Of a stretch of DNA of 64,000 bases, positions 44,544 through 55,202 are shown one piece after another. Both the position numbers and the translations under genes were made by a program. This DNA comes from Hyphomonas adhaerens MHS-3 (GTDB lineage: Bacteria > Pseudomonadota > Alphaproteobacteria > Caulobacterales > Hyphomonadaceae), in contig NZ_ARYH01000001.1 in assembly GCF_000685235.1 (NCBI RefSeq), positions 2,356,001-2,420,000 of the forward strand. Direction: 5' to 3'. Each line of letters starts with the position of its first letter. Position 1 is the first letter of the stretch. The notes below the pieces were generated by a model. That model was given only the letters and a program-made list of their open reading frames with translations. It had not been told where the DNA came from and did not search any database.

Positions 44544-44944
44544 AGCGCGCGGAAGGTTGCGTTGGCGCGGGCGCAGAGCGCTTCGTCTGCATGAATGGTG
44601 GCCGCGCAGAAAGACAGGTTTTTCCCGGTACGCAGCACAACCGGCCGGATTTCCAGCCACTGGTCCAGCCGGGCCGTGGACAAATAGTCGAGCGACAAGC
44701 CAACGGTGACCAGACCGGCAATCCCGTCCAGCGACAGGCCGCAGCTGAGCCCCATGGCATTGTCGGCGAGCGCCGAGATCAGCGCGCCGTGGACAAAGCC
44801 GCGCGAATTGGCGTGGGCTGGCCCGGCGCGCAGGCCGATCCGGATCGCGTCGCCGGTGTTGCGCGAATAGAGCGGCTCCCATGGGTCTGTCAGACCGCTT
44901 TTCCTGAAATGCGGGGCGAAGCCCTCGGGGATGTCTTGTGTCAT
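44531..44944 (-). CDS. PaaI-family hotdog thioesterase
   Basis: A 137-residue hotdog-fold acyl-CoA thioesterase. The family motif N-SRGFVHGALISALADNAMG is present, including the HG of the hotdog helix and the Asp that serves in catalysis in PaaI-type enzymes. It hydrolyses a small or aromatic acyl-CoA ester. It is divergent from a TetR regulator that likely controls it through a palindrome at 44995. Start at 44944 (MTQD) is preferred; an upstream ATG at 44959 is possible. Confidence 0.88.
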   Translation of the reverse strand: MTQDIPEGFAPHFRKSGLTDPWEPLYSRNTGDAIRIGLRAGPAHANSRGFVHGALISALADNAMGLSCGLSLDGIAGLVTVGLSLDYLSTARLDQWLEIRPVVLRTGKNLSFCAATIHADEALCARANATFRALQAA

Positions 44945-44994
44945 CTGCCGTGTCCTCATTGCCTGTTAACGGGTCGAGGTGTATCGAAACCATG

Positions 44995-45012
44995 TAGACC
45001 AGTCTATATAAT
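44995..45012. promoter_or_regulatory. TetR-type operator overlapping a promoter
   Basis: A perfect 12-bp inverted repeat TAGAC-CA-GTCTA (44995-45006) is followed directly by TATAAT (45007-45012), 14 bases before the TetR start codon. The repeat resembles the TAGACC-GTCTA boxes described for LmrA/YxaF-type TetR regulators, which matches the family of the downstream gene. It can control both the regulator and the divergent thioesterase. Confidence 0.65.
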
Positions 45013-45026
45013 TTCTGGAGACTCAC

Positions 45027-45608
45027 ATGGCAGCCGCCGCAAAACATCGCGATGCCCTTCTTGCCGCGTCGGTCCGGCTGTTCCGTCAGAAGGGGTATGC
45101 GGGGACCGGACTGTCCGAGATCCTGCAGGAGAGCGGGGCGCCGAAAGGCTCGCTCTATCACTACTTTCCGGGCGGCAAGGTCGAGATCGGCGTCGAGGCC
45201 GTGCAGCTGGCCGGGAAGGCCGTGACGCGCACATTGAAAGACCTGGCCGCAAAGACGGACGGGCCCGGCGCGCTGGTCTCGCACTATCTGGACCTGCTGG
45301 CCGGGTGGATGGCGGCGTCGGACTACCGTGATGGCTGCCCGATCACGACGACCCTGCTGGAAACCGTGCCGGAGCATGAAGCGATCCGCGAGGCAGGGGC
45401 CGCGGCCTTCGCAGCGTGGGCCGGGGTCTTGGAGGAGTCGGCTGTTGCTGCCGGTATTCCGCAGGACCGGGCCGCGCGTCTCGCACACTTCACCATATCG
45501 GCGCTGGAAGGCGCGCTGGTGCAGTGCAGGGTGAGCGGCGACGCGGCGCCTTTGCGGCTGGTCGCGGAGGAACTGAGCGCGCTGTACGCGGCGGCTGAAA
45601 CGCGCTGA
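45027..45608 (+). CDS. TetR-family transcriptional regulator (LmrA/YxaF-like)
   Basis: A 193-residue repressor with an N-terminal helix-turn-helix: LLAASVRLFRQKGYAGTGLSEILQESGAPKGSLYHYFPGGK, shown here only by its key parts ASVRLFRQKGY and GSLYHYF. The C-terminal ligand domain begins LAAKTDGPGALVSHYLDLLAGW and carries YRDGCPITTTLLE, typical of the LmrA/YxaF subgroup. It likely binds the palindrome just upstream and responds to an acyl or aromatic compound connected with the divergent thioesterase. GGAG lies 6 bases before the ATG. priA follows 45 bases downstream. Confidence 0.88.
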   Translation: MAAAAKHRDALLAASVRLFRQKGYAGTGLSEILQESGAPKGSLYHYFPGGKVEIGVEAVQLAGKAVTRTLKDLAAKTDGPGALVSHYLDLLAGWMAASDYRDGCPITTTLLETVPEHEAIREAGAAAFAAWAGVLEESAVAAGIPQDRAARLAHFTISALEGALVQCRVSGDAAPLRLVAEELSALYAAAETR

Positions 45609-45653
45609 GGGGGCAGGATGACGGAAGGCGGTTGAGGGGCTAAGCCTTGGCCT

Positions 45654-47825
45654 ATGGCCGTCGCCCGGATTCTCTTTCCCATGCCCCTGCCGGAGCCGTT
45701 TGACTATGCGGTGCCGGAGGATCTGGACGTGGAGGAAGGCAGCTATGTTGCTGCGCCGCTTGGCAAGCATCAGCGGCTGGGAATCGTCGTCGAAATGCTG
45801 GGGGATGAGGCGGCGGAGGGCCGCACGCTGAAGGCTGTGTCGGAGGTGTATCCCACGCCGCCGATGACAAAGGCGATGCGGGATTTCCTCGCCTTCGCCG
45901 CGCGCTACACGGTCAGCCATCCGGGCCACCTCCTGTCCATGGCGCTGAGGGCGCGGGCCGGTCTGTTGCCGTCGGCGACCGAGACCGTGTTCACGGCGAC
46001 GGGCGAGACGCCGCCGCGCATGACCGAGGCGCGCGCAAAGGTGCTGGACGTGATGGCGGCCGCGGACGATCCCATGACGGCTGCGCAGATCGCCGAGGCG
46101 GCGGGCGTGTCATCCGGCGTGGTGCGGGGGCTAGCCGAGGCTGGCGCCCTGCGTGCGACCGACGTGCCGACCGACCCGCCTTTCCCGCCGGTCAATCCGG
46201 ACCTGCCGGGCGCCACGCTGACAGCGGAGCAGGCCGAGGCGGCGACCGAACTGTGCGCTGCGGTGCGTGAGGACATATTCCACACTTTCCTGATCGACGG
46301 GGTCACCGGCTCCGGCAAGACGGAAGTCTATTTCGAGGCCATCGCCGAGACGCTGAGGGGCGATCCGGAGGCGCAGGTTCTGGTCCTGTTGCCGGAGATC
46401 GCGCTGACGCAGGCAATCCTGTCCCGTTTCACCGCGCGGTTCGGCGCCGCGCCGGCGCCGTGGCATTCCGGCCTGTCCGACAAGGAGCGCCGCCGGACCT
46501 GGCGCGAGACGGCGCATGGCCGCGCCCGCATCGTGATCGGCGCGCGCTCGGCCCTGTTCCTGCCGTTCCGCAAGCTGAAGCTGATCATCGTGGATGAGGA
46601 GCATGACGGCAGCTTCAAGCAGGAAGACGGCGTGACGTATCATGCCCGCGACATGTCCGTGATGCGCGGCAAGCTGGAGGAGGCGGTCGTGGTGCTGGCC
46701 TCGGCGACGCCCGCGCTGGAGACGGTCGTGAATGCCGAGATGGGCCGCTACACGCGGTTGAAACTGTCGGCGCGGCCGGGCGCGGCGCGGCTGCCGGACG
46801 TGGAGCTGGTGGACCTGCGGGCCGACCCGCCCGCGAAGGGCATGTGGCTGTCGTCCCGGCTGGTGCACGAGATGCGCGCGACGCTGGCAGCGGGCGAGCA
46901 GACGCTGCTGTTCCTGAACCGGCGGGGCTATGCGCCGCTCGTGATCTGCAAGGCGTGCGGAGAGCGGCTGAAGACGCCGGGCACGGAGAACTGGCTGACC
47001 GAGCACCGCTACACTAACCGGCTTGTGTGCCATGTCACGGGCTATTCCATCCTGAAGCCGCAGATGTGCCCGCATTGCGGCGCAGCGGATTCGCTGATGG
47101 GCGTCGGCCCCGGTGTCGAGCGCGTGGCCGAAGAGGTGCGCGTGCTGATGCCGCATGCGCGAATCGAGATTTTCTCCTCCGACACGGCGCAGGGCGGCGA
47201 CGCCACGCGCGGCATTGTCGAGCGGATGGAGAATGGCGAGATCGACGTGCTGATCGGCACGCAGATCGTGGCCAAGGGGCATAACTTCCCGAACCTGACC
47301 CTCGTCGGCGTCGTGGATGCCGACAGCGGCATGAAGGGCGGAGACCTGCGTGCGGGCGAGCGGACCTATCAGCTGCTGAGCCAGGTGGCAGGCCGGGCAG
47401 GGCGGGCCGAACGGCCGGGCCGCGCGCTGGTGCAGACCTACGCGCCGGATAATCCGGCCATGCTGGCGCTGGCCGATGGTGACCGCGACGGCTTCCTCCA
47501 GATCGAGCGGGACGTGCGGGCCGAACTGGGCTTGCCGCCCTTCGGCCGGCTGGCGGCGGTCATCCTGTCTGCGCCGTCTGCTGAAATGGTGGATCAGGCC
47601 GCGCGGGACGTGGCAGCCCTCGCGCCGAACGGGCAGGGAATCGAGCTGTTCGGCCCGGCCCCGGCGCCGATTACCGTGCTGCGCGGACGCCATCGGCGGC
47701 GATTCCTGGTGAAATCTCCCCGCAATGTGGACCTGTCGGCTTACATGTCGGCGTGGCTGGGGAAGATCAAACTCCCCGCCGCCGTCCGCATGTCGGTGGA
47801 CATCGACCCGTATTCTTTCCTTTAG
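45654..47825 (+). CDS. priA: Primosomal protein N' (replication restart helicase)
   Basis: A 723-residue superfamily 2 helicase that reloads the replisome at collapsed forks. Walker A is GVTGSGKTEVYF, the DEAH-box equivalent is VDEEHDGSFKQ, and the later helicase motifs include GTQIVAKGHNFPNLTLVGVV and QVAGRAGRAERPG. The zinc module is altered: Cys432, 435, 459, 472 and 475 are present, but the usual second CxxC pair is absent and the partner of Cys459 is Thr462, leaving five of eight ligands. It precedes the ATP synthase genes. Confidence 0.95.
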   Translation: MAVARILFPMPLPEPFDYAVPEDLDVEEGSYVAAPLGKHQRLGIVVEMLGDEAAEGRTLKAVSEVYPTPPMTKAMRDFLAFAARYTVSHPGHLLSMALRARAGLLPSATETVFTATGETPPRMTEARAKVLDVMAAADDPMTAAQIAEAAGVSSGVVRGLAEAGALRATDVPTDPPFPPVNPDLPGATLTAEQAEAATELCAAVREDIFHTFLIDGVTGSGKTEVYFEAIAETLRGDPEAQVLVLLPEIALTQAILSRFTARFGAAPAPWHSGLSDKERRRTWRETAHGRARIVIGARSALFLPFRKLKLIIVDEEHDGSFKQEDGVTYHARDMSVMRGKLEEAVVVLASATPALETVVNAEMGRYTRLKLSARPGAARLPDVELVDLRADPPAKGMWLSSRLVHEMRATLAAGEQTLLFLNRRGYAPLVICKACGERLKTPGTENWLTEHRYTNRLVCHVTGYSILKPQMCPHCGAADSLMGVGPGVERVAEEVRVLMPHARIEIFSSDTAQGGDATRGIVERMENGEIDVLIGTQIVAKGHNFPNLTLVGVVDADSGMKGGDLRAGERTYQLLSQVAGRAGRAERPGRALVQTYAPDNPAMLALADGDRDGFLQIERDVRAELGLPPFGRLAAVILSAPSAEMVDQAARDVAALAPNGQGIELFGPAPAPITVLRGRHRRRFLVKSPRNVDLSAYMSAWLGKIKLPAAVRMSVDIDPYSFL

Positions 47826-48162
47826 CGGCGCATTTCCGTGCCGGTGGGGCGCGGTTCCGAACGAGAGAATCGGTGAGACGGCGGCCCGCGCTGCCGGATC
47901 AATTGCGATGCCTTTGGCAGGCCCTGAACCGGGGACAGACACCGAAAGCTGTGACATACCGGAAAGCCAAATACTGCGGGGCTTTCGCGGCGCCTTGTCA
48001 TAATTGTCATTTCGCCGCAGACATTGGCGCCATGCCCATGTTGTCAGGTCAGATGACTGATGCTAAGCGGCGCACAGTTTTCAAGGGCGCGGGCATTTCG
48101 CACGCAGCCCTGTTTGCTGTTTTTGGGCCATTCCGCCCACCTGAACATGGACGAAGAGACCC
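47826..48162 (+). promoter_or_regulatory. Intergenic region, promoter of the ATP synthase operon
   Basis: About 337 bases without a credible gene. It contains a tandem repeat TTGTCAT-A-ATTGTCAT near 47996-48011 that could include a -35 element. No terminator for priA is visible. No RNA gene seen. Confidence 0.4.
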
Positions 48163-48723
48163 TTGGCTGGATCAAAGACGACACATGCGAACGAAGCAGC
48201 ACGCCGTTATGCGAGCGCGCTGTTCGAACTCGCACAGGACAATGGCGAACTTGCCAATGTCTATAAGGATTTTCGGGCATTCGCCGAGATGGTGAATGGC
48301 TCTGACGATCTGGCGCTTCTCCTGGATTCGCCGGCTTTCTCCCGCGAGGAGAAAGTGAAGGCGCTGAGCGAGGTTTCGGCCAAAGCGGGCCTCGGTGACC
48401 TGTTCGGCAAATTCCTCGGGACCATGGCGCAGAACGGCCGTTCGGGCGACGTTCTCGGCGCTGAACTGGCTTTTGATGAACTTTACGCACAACAGCGCGG
48501 CGTGAAGCGCGCCGTTGTGCGCACCGCGAAAGAAATGACCGGCGCCGAGCGCCAGCGGATCGAATCAATCCTCGCCAAGGCCGTTGGCGGCGAGGTGGAA
48601 CTTACCAGCGAGGTTGATGCCTCGCTCATCGGCGGCATCCAGCTGCGCATCGGGTCTCAGCTCGTTGATGCAAGCCTTGCCGCCAAACTGGAACGCATGA
48701 ACACCGCCATGAAGGGAGCTTAG
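48163..48723 (+). CDS. atpH: ATP synthase F1 subunit delta
   Basis: A 186-residue stator subunit (OSCP) linking F1 to the peripheral stalk. The family start [18 protein letters not shown] is near residue 13 and the C-terminal [22 protein letters not shown] is fully typical. The start appears to be TTG at 48163, with GAAGAG a few bases upstream; no in-frame ATG fits. It is first in the order atpH-atpA-atpG-atpD-atpC, the F1-only operon common in alphaproteobacteria, where F0 genes are elsewhere. Confidence 0.95.
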   Translation: MAGSKTTHANEAARRYASALFELAQDNGELANVYKDFRAFAEMVNGSDDLALLLDSPAFSREEKVKALSEVSAKAGLGDLFGKFLGTMAQNGRSGDVLGAELAFDELYAQQRGVKRAVVRTAKEMTGAERQRIESILAKAVGGEVELTSEVDASLIGGIQLRIGSQLVDASLAAKLERMNTAMKGA

Positions 48724-48730
48724 TCGCTCG

Positions 48731-50266
48731 ATGGATATCTCAGCAGCAGAAATTTCGGGCATCCTGAAGTCGCAGATCGAGAATTTCGGCGTTGAAGCCG
48801 AAGTCTCCGATGTCGGTCAGGTTCTGTCAGTGGGCGACGGTATCGCCCGTATCTACGGTCTGGACAGCGTTCAGGCCGGCGAAATGGTCGAGTTCGACGG
48901 CGGCATCAAGGGCATGGCCCTGAACCTGGAAAGCGACAATGTCGGCGTCGTGATCTTCGGTGACGACCGCGATATTAAAGAAGGCGACACCGTCAAGCGC
49001 CTCGACGAAATCGTGTCGGCTCCGGTCGGCAAAGGCCTGCTGGGCCGCGTCGTGGATGCGCTTGGTAACCCGATCGACGGCAAGGGCGCCCTCGAAAACG
49101 TCGCTGCCCGCCAGCGCGTGGACGTGAAAGCGCCGGGCATCATCCCGCGTAAGTCTGTTGACGAGCCGATGATGACGGGCCTGAAAGCCATCGACGGCAT
49201 GATCCCGGTTGGCCGCGGTCAGCGCGAGCTGGTCATTGGTGACCGCCAGACCGGCAAGACCGCGATCTGCATCGACACCATCCTGAACCAGAAGGCGACC
49301 AATGACGCCGCCAAGGACGACAGCGAGAAGCTGTTCTGTGTCTACGTCGCCATCGGCCAGAAGCGTTCCACGGTGGCCCAGGTCGTCAAGACGCTCGAAG
49401 AGCGCGGCGCCCTCGACTACACGATCATCGTGACCGCTACCGCATCCGAGCCGGCCCCGCTGCAATACCTCGCACCGTTCACCGGCTGCGCTATGGGCGA
49501 ATGGTTCCGTGACAACGGCATGCACGCCCTGATCATCTATGATGACCTTTCCAAGCAGGCCGTTGCTTATCGTCAGATGTCCCTGCTGCTGCGCCGCCCG
49601 CCGGGCCGCGAAGCCTATCCGGGTGACGTGTTCTACCTGCACTCGCGCCTTCTGGAGCGCGCTGCGAAGCTGAACGATGACAATGGCAACGGTTCGCTGA
49701 CGGCCCTGCCGATCATTGAAACCCAGGCTAACGACGTGTCGGCCTATATTCCGACGAACGTGATCTCGATCACCGACGGCCAGATCTTCCTTGAGACGGA
49801 CTTGTTCTATCAGGGTATCCGCCCGGCCGTGAACGTCGGTCTGTCGGTGTCGCGTGTGGGCTCTGCTGCCCAGACGAAAGCGATGAAAAAGGTTGCCGGC
49901 TCGATGAAGGGTGAACTCGCCCAGTATCGTGAGATGGCCGCCTTCGCGAAATTCGGTTCCGACCTCGACGCTGCGACCCAGCGCCTGCTGAACCGCGGTG
50001 CGCGCCTGACCGAACTGCTGAAGCAGCCGCAATACTCGCCGCTTCTGATGGAAGAGCAGGTCTGCGTGATCTACGCCGGTACGCGTGGTTACCTCGACAA
50101 GGTCGAACTGAAGGACGTCACCCGCTACGAGAAAGAACTGCTGGTTCACCTCCGCGGTGCGAACAAGGACCTGCTGGCCAAGATCGCTTCTGAGAAAGCT
50201 CTCAGCGACGAGATCGAAGCTGAAATCAAGAAGGCCCTGGACGACTTCACTTCGAAGTTTGCCTGA
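48731..50266 (+). CDS. atpA: ATP synthase F1 subunit alpha
   Basis: The 511-residue non-catalytic nucleotide-binding subunit of F1. Walker A is GDRQTGKT at residues 170-177. The [21 protein letters not shown] and [20 protein letters not shown] segments are family hallmarks; the latter carries the arginine finger region further on in SRVGSAAQ. Length is normal. It follows atpH by 7 bases. Codon use is strongly biased, consistent with high expression. Confidence 0.98.
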   Translation: MDISAAEISGILKSQIENFGVEAEVSDVGQVLSVGDGIARIYGLDSVQAGEMVEFDGGIKGMALNLESDNVGVVIFGDDRDIKEGDTVKRLDEIVSAPVGKGLLGRVVDALGNPIDGKGALENVAARQRVDVKAPGIIPRKSVDEPMMTGLKAIDGMIPVGRGQRELVIGDRQTGKTAICIDTILNQKATNDAAKDDSEKLFCVYVAIGQKRSTVAQVVKTLEERGALDYTIIVTATASEPAPLQYLAPFTGCAMGEWFRDNGMHALIIYDDLSKQAVAYRQMSLLLRRPPGREAYPGDVFYLHSRLLERAAKLNDDNGNGSLTALPIIETQANDVSAYIPTNVISITDGQIFLETDLFYQGIRPAVNVGLSVSRVGSAAQTKAMKKVAGSMKGELAQYREMAAFAKFGSDLDAATQRLLNRGARLTELLKQPQYSPLLMEEQVCVIYAGTRGYLDKVELKDVTRYEKELLVHLRGANKDLLAKIASEKALSDEIEAEIKKALDDFTSKFA

Positions 50267-50302
50267 GCCCCGGACGACTGAGCACGAACTGGAAGGCCTG
50301 AC

Positions 50303-51181
50303 ATGCCCAGCCTGAAGGACCTGAAAAACCGGATCTCGAGCGTGAAATCCACGCAGAAGATCACCAAGGCCATGCAAATGGTGGCCGCGGCGAAGCTGAA
50401 GCGCGCGCAAGACGCCGCGACGGCTGCCCGCCCGTATGCCGAACGCATGGCTGCGGTTCTCGCCAACCTGTCGGCGTCAGCCGGCGCGGGTGGCCCCAAA
50501 CTGCTTGCCGGCACCGGCAGCGACCAGACGCATCTGGTCGTCGTCATGACCGCAGAGCGTGGTCTGGCCGGTGGCTTCAACACCTACACGGCCAAACTTG
50601 CCCGTCAGACGATTGCTGCGCTGCAGGGTGAGGGAAAGACCGTGAAAGTGCTGACCGTCGGCAAAAAAGGCCGCGAGCAGCTGAAGCGCGACTATGCAGA
50701 CCTCTTCATCGGTCACGTCGATCTGTCTGCTGTGAAGGGGAATGACTTCTCCGAATCGGCGATTTCCATCGGCAAGAACCTGACCTCCCGTTTCGACGAG
50801 GGCGAGTTCGACACCGCGACGCTGATCTATTCGCAGTTCAAGAACGTGCTGAGCCAGGTTCCGACCGCGCAGCAGCTGATCCCGGCAGCAGCCCCTGCTG
50901 ATGCCGAAACGGTTGATCTGGGCAACGCGATTTACCGGTATGAGCCGTCGGAAGATGCGATCCTCGAGGCGCTTCTGCCGCGTTATATCAACACGCAGAT
51001 CCTGTCGGCCCTGCTGGAAGGGTCTGCTGGTTTCTATGCGAGCCAGATGACCGCCATGGACAACGCGACCCGCAATGCCGGCGAAATGATCGACTCGCTG
51101 GAACTGCAGTACAACCGCGCACGCCAGGCACAGATCACCAAAGAACTCATCGAGATTATTTCGGGCGCGGAAGCGCTGTAG
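50303..51181 (+). CDS. atpG: ATP synthase F1 subunit gamma
   Basis: The 292-residue central rotor shaft subunit. The N-terminal helix [21 protein letters not shown] and C-terminal helix with [31 protein letters not shown], cited here by ATRNAGEMI and YNRARQA, form the coiled coil that turns inside the alpha-beta hexamer. Length is normal for the family. It lies between atpA and atpD with 36- and 42-base gaps. Confidence 0.97.
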   Translation: MPSLKDLKNRISSVKSTQKITKAMQMVAAAKLKRAQDAATAARPYAERMAAVLANLSASAGAGGPKLLAGTGSDQTHLVVVMTAERGLAGGFNTYTAKLARQTIAALQGEGKTVKVLTVGKKGREQLKRDYADLFIGHVDLSAVKGNDFSESAISIGKNLTSRFDEGEFDTATLIYSQFKNVLSQVPTAQQLIPAAAPADAETVDLGNAIYRYEPSEDAILEALLPRYINTQILSALLEGSAGFYASQMTAMDNATRNAGEMIDSLELQYNRARQAQITKELIEIISGAEAL

Positions 51182-52648
<1,467 letters not shown>

Positions 52649-52661
52649 GCGGACAGGATAT

Positions 52662-53069
52662 ATGGCCGATAAACTCCACTTCTCGCTCGTTTCGCCCGCG
52701 AAAGAGCTCTTCTCCGGCGAGGTCGATCATGTGATCGCACCTGGTTCGGACGGTGAGTTCGGCGTGCTGGCGCACCATGCACCCTTCATGACGACGCTGC
52801 GCAATGGCGTGGTGCGCGTGCTGGAAGGCGACACGGTCAAGATGCGCATCTTTGTGCGCGGCGGCTTTGCGGACATCACGTCGGCTGGCCTGACCATCCT
52901 GGCTGAAGAAGCCCGCATGCTCGACGACGTGAAAGTTGACGACGTGCAGGCCGAGATGGAAGCGACGCTCCTGAAGATCCAGTCGCTCGACAAGGACGAT
53001 TCCACCCGTTCGACGCTGCAGGAACACTACGACTATCTCGAAAGCCTGAAGGCCGCTCTGGTCCACTAA
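52662..53069 (+). CDS. atpC: ATP synthase F1 subunit epsilon
   Basis: A 135-residue rotor subunit with the N-terminal beta-sandwich (LVSPAKELFSGEVDHVIAPG, DGEFGVLAHHAPFMTTL) and a C-terminal helical region that can act as regulatory arm. It closes the F1 operon and is followed within 25 bases by a strong terminator. The C-terminal arm is similar in length to typical bacterial epsilon. Confidence 0.96.
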   Translation: MADKLHFSLVSPAKELFSGEVDHVIAPGSDGEFGVLAHHAPFMTTLRNGVVRVLEGDTVKMRIFVRGGFADITSAGLTILAEEARMLDDVKVDDVQAEMEATLLKIQSLDKDDSTRSTLQEHYDYLESLKAALVH

Positions 53070-53093
53070 GGTGACGCCAGAACCGAATTGAAG

Positions 53094-53122
53094 ACGCCGC
53101 CCGTTTCCGGGCGGCGTTTTTT
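53094..53122 (+). terminator. Intrinsic terminator of the ATP synthase operon
   Basis: A 10-bp perfect stem ACGCCGCCCG / CGGGCGGCGT with TTTC loop is followed by six T residues. It lies 25 bases after the atpC stop and is shared with the convergent enoyl-CoA hydratase end. Confidence 0.92.
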
Positions 53123-53140
53123 ATTGGCTGACGGCAGGGG

Positions 53141-53932
53141 TCAGTCGCCCGTAAATTCCGGGTCGCGGCCTTCGAAGAAGGCTTTTATGCCTTCCCGGAA
53201 ATCGTCGGAACGCTGGAGCAGGGCGAACGCCTCAAGGTCCCGGTGGGCCGTGGCTTTTGCCAGGGCGTGGGCTGCCACGTTCACATCCTGCTTGACCATT
53301 TTCAGGGCTGTTGGTGGCAGGCGGGCCGCCGCCGCAGCGACTTCGTGCGCCTTGTGCATGGCTGTGCCGGCAGGCACGACGTGATCTGCAAGGCCCCAGT
53401 TGAATGCGGTGGCGGCATCGATCTTTTCGCACAGACCGGCGATCCGCTTGGCCCGGGCCGGGCCGACCAGCGCCACGAAACGGGGAATGGAGCCCCAGCT
53501 CATGTTCATGCCGCGCTCGACTTCGGGAACGTAAAAAACAGAGTTTTCGGCGGCGACGCGCAAGTCGCAGGATGTCGCCAGCGCCGCGCCACCCCCGACA
53601 CACCAGCCTTCGATGGCGCAGATGGTCAATGCGTCAACATTCTCCCAGGCCTCACACATACGGGGGCCACGGCGCAAATGAATCCTCCGCTCCCGGAGGG
53701 AGGACTTGGCTGCAGTTGTCCCAGCTGGATCTTTCAGATCGGCGCCCATGGAAAACTGGTCGTCTCGCCCACTTAGAATGACGGTCGAGATTTCCGGCGC
53801 ATCATGGAATTGGAGCGCCGCCTCTGTCAGGTCCTGCATCAGTTTCTGGCTGAGCGCATTGGCCCGTGCGCCGGTGTCGAACCGGACAATGGCAATTCGG
53901 CCATCAATCTCTGTGCGGACGAGGTCGCTCAT
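53141..53932 (-). CDS. Enoyl-CoA hydratase/isomerase family protein
   Basis: A 263-residue crotonase-fold protein. The oxyanion-hole segments are SGRDDQFSMGADLKD and IEGWCVGGGAALATSCDLRVA, followed by PEVERGMNMSWGSIPRFVALVG in which a Glu is placed as general acid/base. It probably hydrates or isomerises an enoyl-CoA in beta-oxidation or aromatic degradation. It overlaps the stop of the FrnE-like gene upstream on the same strand by four bases, so both are in one operon controlled from the MarR intergenic region. Confidence 0.9.
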   Translation of the reverse strand: MSDLVRTEIDGRIAIVRFDTGARANALSQKLMQDLTEAALQFHDAPEISTVILSGRDDQFSMGADLKDPAGTTAAKSSLRERRIHLRRGPRMCEAWENVDALTICAIEGWCVGGGAALATSCDLRVAAENSVFYVPEVERGMNMSWGSIPRFVALVGPARAKRIAGLCEKIDAATAFNWGLADHVVPAGTAMHKAHEVAAAAARLPPTALKMVKQDVNVAAHALAKATAHRDLEAFALLQRSDDFREGIKAFFEGRDPEFTGD

Positions 53933-54588
53933 GCGGATTCAGCAGGGGGGTGTTCAGCCGCATGGCGGATGAATCGCGCAAGTTTTTCGGGCGTTTCGGC
54001 GCCCTGGGCCGCAAACTGCCGGTTGGCGATATAGGTTGGCACGCCTGTGATGCCGACTTCGCGGAAGTATTTTTCTTCGGCGCGAACGGTGACGACATCG
54101 GCATCTGTGGACAGAAGGTCAGCCACGATGGTCGGGTCGAGGTCGATCTGGCGGGCAATGTCCACAAGAACGCCGTGGTCGCCAATATCGCGTCCGTCGT
54201 GGAAGAAGGCGCGGAAGAGGGCCTCCTTGGCGGCGGCCCCTTTTTTCTGCCCCTGAGCCCAATGGACGAGGCGGTGCGCATCCAGGCTGTTCGGGCGCCA
54301 GGTGATCTCGTCGAAGCGGTAGGGAATATCCTCGGCCTCGCCATAATCGATCAGCGCCTGGCGCATTGCGCCGGACCGTTCTTTCGCCTCGGGCGAGCTG
54401 AAGGCTTTGCGCATGTATTCCTTGTAGTCGACCCCGCCCGCCGGAATGGACGGGTCGAGTTCATAAGGGCGGAATAGAAGCTCTACTTCCACGTCCGGCA
54501 CCATGGCGATGGCCGTTTCGATGCGGCGCTTGCCGAGCCAGCACCACGGACAGACGAGATCGGAAACCATTTCAATAACAACAGGCAT
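53929..54588 (-). CDS. DsbA-family oxidoreductase, FrnE-like
   Basis: A 219-residue thioredoxin-fold protein with the active-site CPWC motif at residues 14-17 (LVCPWCWLGKRRI). The C-terminal GVPTYIANRQFAAQGAETPE carries the cis-Pro loop of the DsbA fold. FrnE-type members are cytosolic and related to 2-hydroxychromene-2-carboxylate isomerases; they act on disulfides or as isomerases. No signal peptide is seen. It is divergent from the MarR gene, with two palindromes between them. Confidence 0.88.
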   Translation of the reverse strand: MPVVIEMVSDLVCPWCWLGKRRIETAIAMVPDVEVELLFRPYELDPSIPAGGVDYKEYMRKAFSSPEAKERSGAMRQALIDYGEAEDIPYRFDEITWRPNSLDAHRLVHWAQGQKKGAAAKEALFRAFFHDGRDIGDHGVLVDIARQIDLDPTIVADLLSTDADVVTVRAEEKYFREVGITGVPTYIANRQFAAQGAETPEKLARFIRHAAEHPPAESA

Positions 54589-54645
54589 GGCATGAACCTA
54601 TGCCCCGCCGCTGGCCGGCGCAACCAGCGAGACCGGCTGATCCGG

Positions 54646-54661
54646 GGTCAACGGGTTGACC
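54646..54661. promoter_or_regulatory. Inverted repeat in the FrnE/MarR divergent promoter region
   Basis: GGTCAAC-GG-GTTGACC, a 16-base repeat with 7-bp arms. It lies between the two divergent start codons and 10 bases from a larger palindrome. It may be a second operator or contribute to the frnE promoter. Confidence 0.4.
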
Positions 54662-54671
54662 AGGCAAAAAA

Positions 54672-54699
54672 ATACAACTAATTGTACAATTAGTTGTAT
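54672..54699. promoter_or_regulatory. 28-bp perfect palindrome, probable MarR operator
   Basis: A perfect 28-bp palindrome built from ATACAACTAATTGT and its exact reverse complement. Each half contains CAAcTAaTTG, a MarR-like site by itself, so the element reads as two overlapping operators. The right end forms TATAAA, a likely -10 of the MarR transcript. It is positioned 16 bases before the MarR start codon. Confidence 0.75.
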
Positions 54700-54715
54700 A
54701 AAAGGTGTGCCGCAG

Positions 54716-55201
54716 ATGAGCGAGACGAATTTTGTCGATTCCCACAGGCTGAGCGCAGCATTTGTTGCCAACCAGCTTGAACGCCTGGTGGAAGTGATCG
54801 TGACGCAAGGCAATGACATGCTGGATGCGGCAGGGATCCGGTTTCCCTCCCGGACGGTCTCGACGGTCCTGTTTGTGGGAGAAAATGAGCCGACTTCGAC
54901 AGCCGATATCGCCCGCGCGCTCGGGCAGCCTCATCAGTTGGCGACCCAACGTGTCGACCTTCTGACCCAGCTCGGCATTTTTGAACGTATCAGCGATCCC
55001 GACGATGCCCGCCGGAAACTGCTCCGCCTGACACCGGAAGGACGGGATCAGTTTACCGTCCTGACCGGACGGCTCGAAAAAGCCGGACAGGCTTTCGAGG
55101 CGCTATTCACCGAAATCGGATGTGACCTGCCAGCCGTTTCGCGGCGTGCGGCCGATGCCCTTCACGAGTCGTCCCTTCTCACACGCATGAAAGCGATTTG
55201 A
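54716..55201 (+). CDS. MarR-family transcriptional regulator
   Basis: A 161-residue winged-helix regulator. The DNA-binding part contains STADIARALGQPHQLATQRVDLLTQLGIFERI and the wing DPDDARRKLLRLTPEG with the family DxR motif. Flanking helices would form the dimer interface. It most likely represses its own operon and the divergent frnE-enoyl-CoA hydratase unit through the 28-bp palindrome. Start at 54716 is used because residues encoded upstream overlap the operator. One base separates its stop from the lipoprotein start. Confidence 0.88.
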   Translation: MSETNFVDSHRLSAAFVANQLERLVEVIVTQGNDMLDAAGIRFPSRTVSTVLFVGENEPTSTADIARALGQPHQLATQRVDLLTQLGIFERISDPDDARRKLLRLTPEGRDQFTVLTGRLEKAGQAFEALFTEIGCDLPAVSRRAADALHESSLLTRMKAI

Positions 55202-55202
55202 C

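Noticed and set aside
46131-47957. A 608-codon open frame opposite priA.
   Set aside because: Composition (Arg/His/Gln-rich) and lack of any domain mark it as a shadow of priA.
48827-50410. A 527-codon open frame opposite atpA, and a 456-codon one opposite atpD.
   Set aside because: Both are mirrors of highly biased F1 genes and carry no recognisable features.
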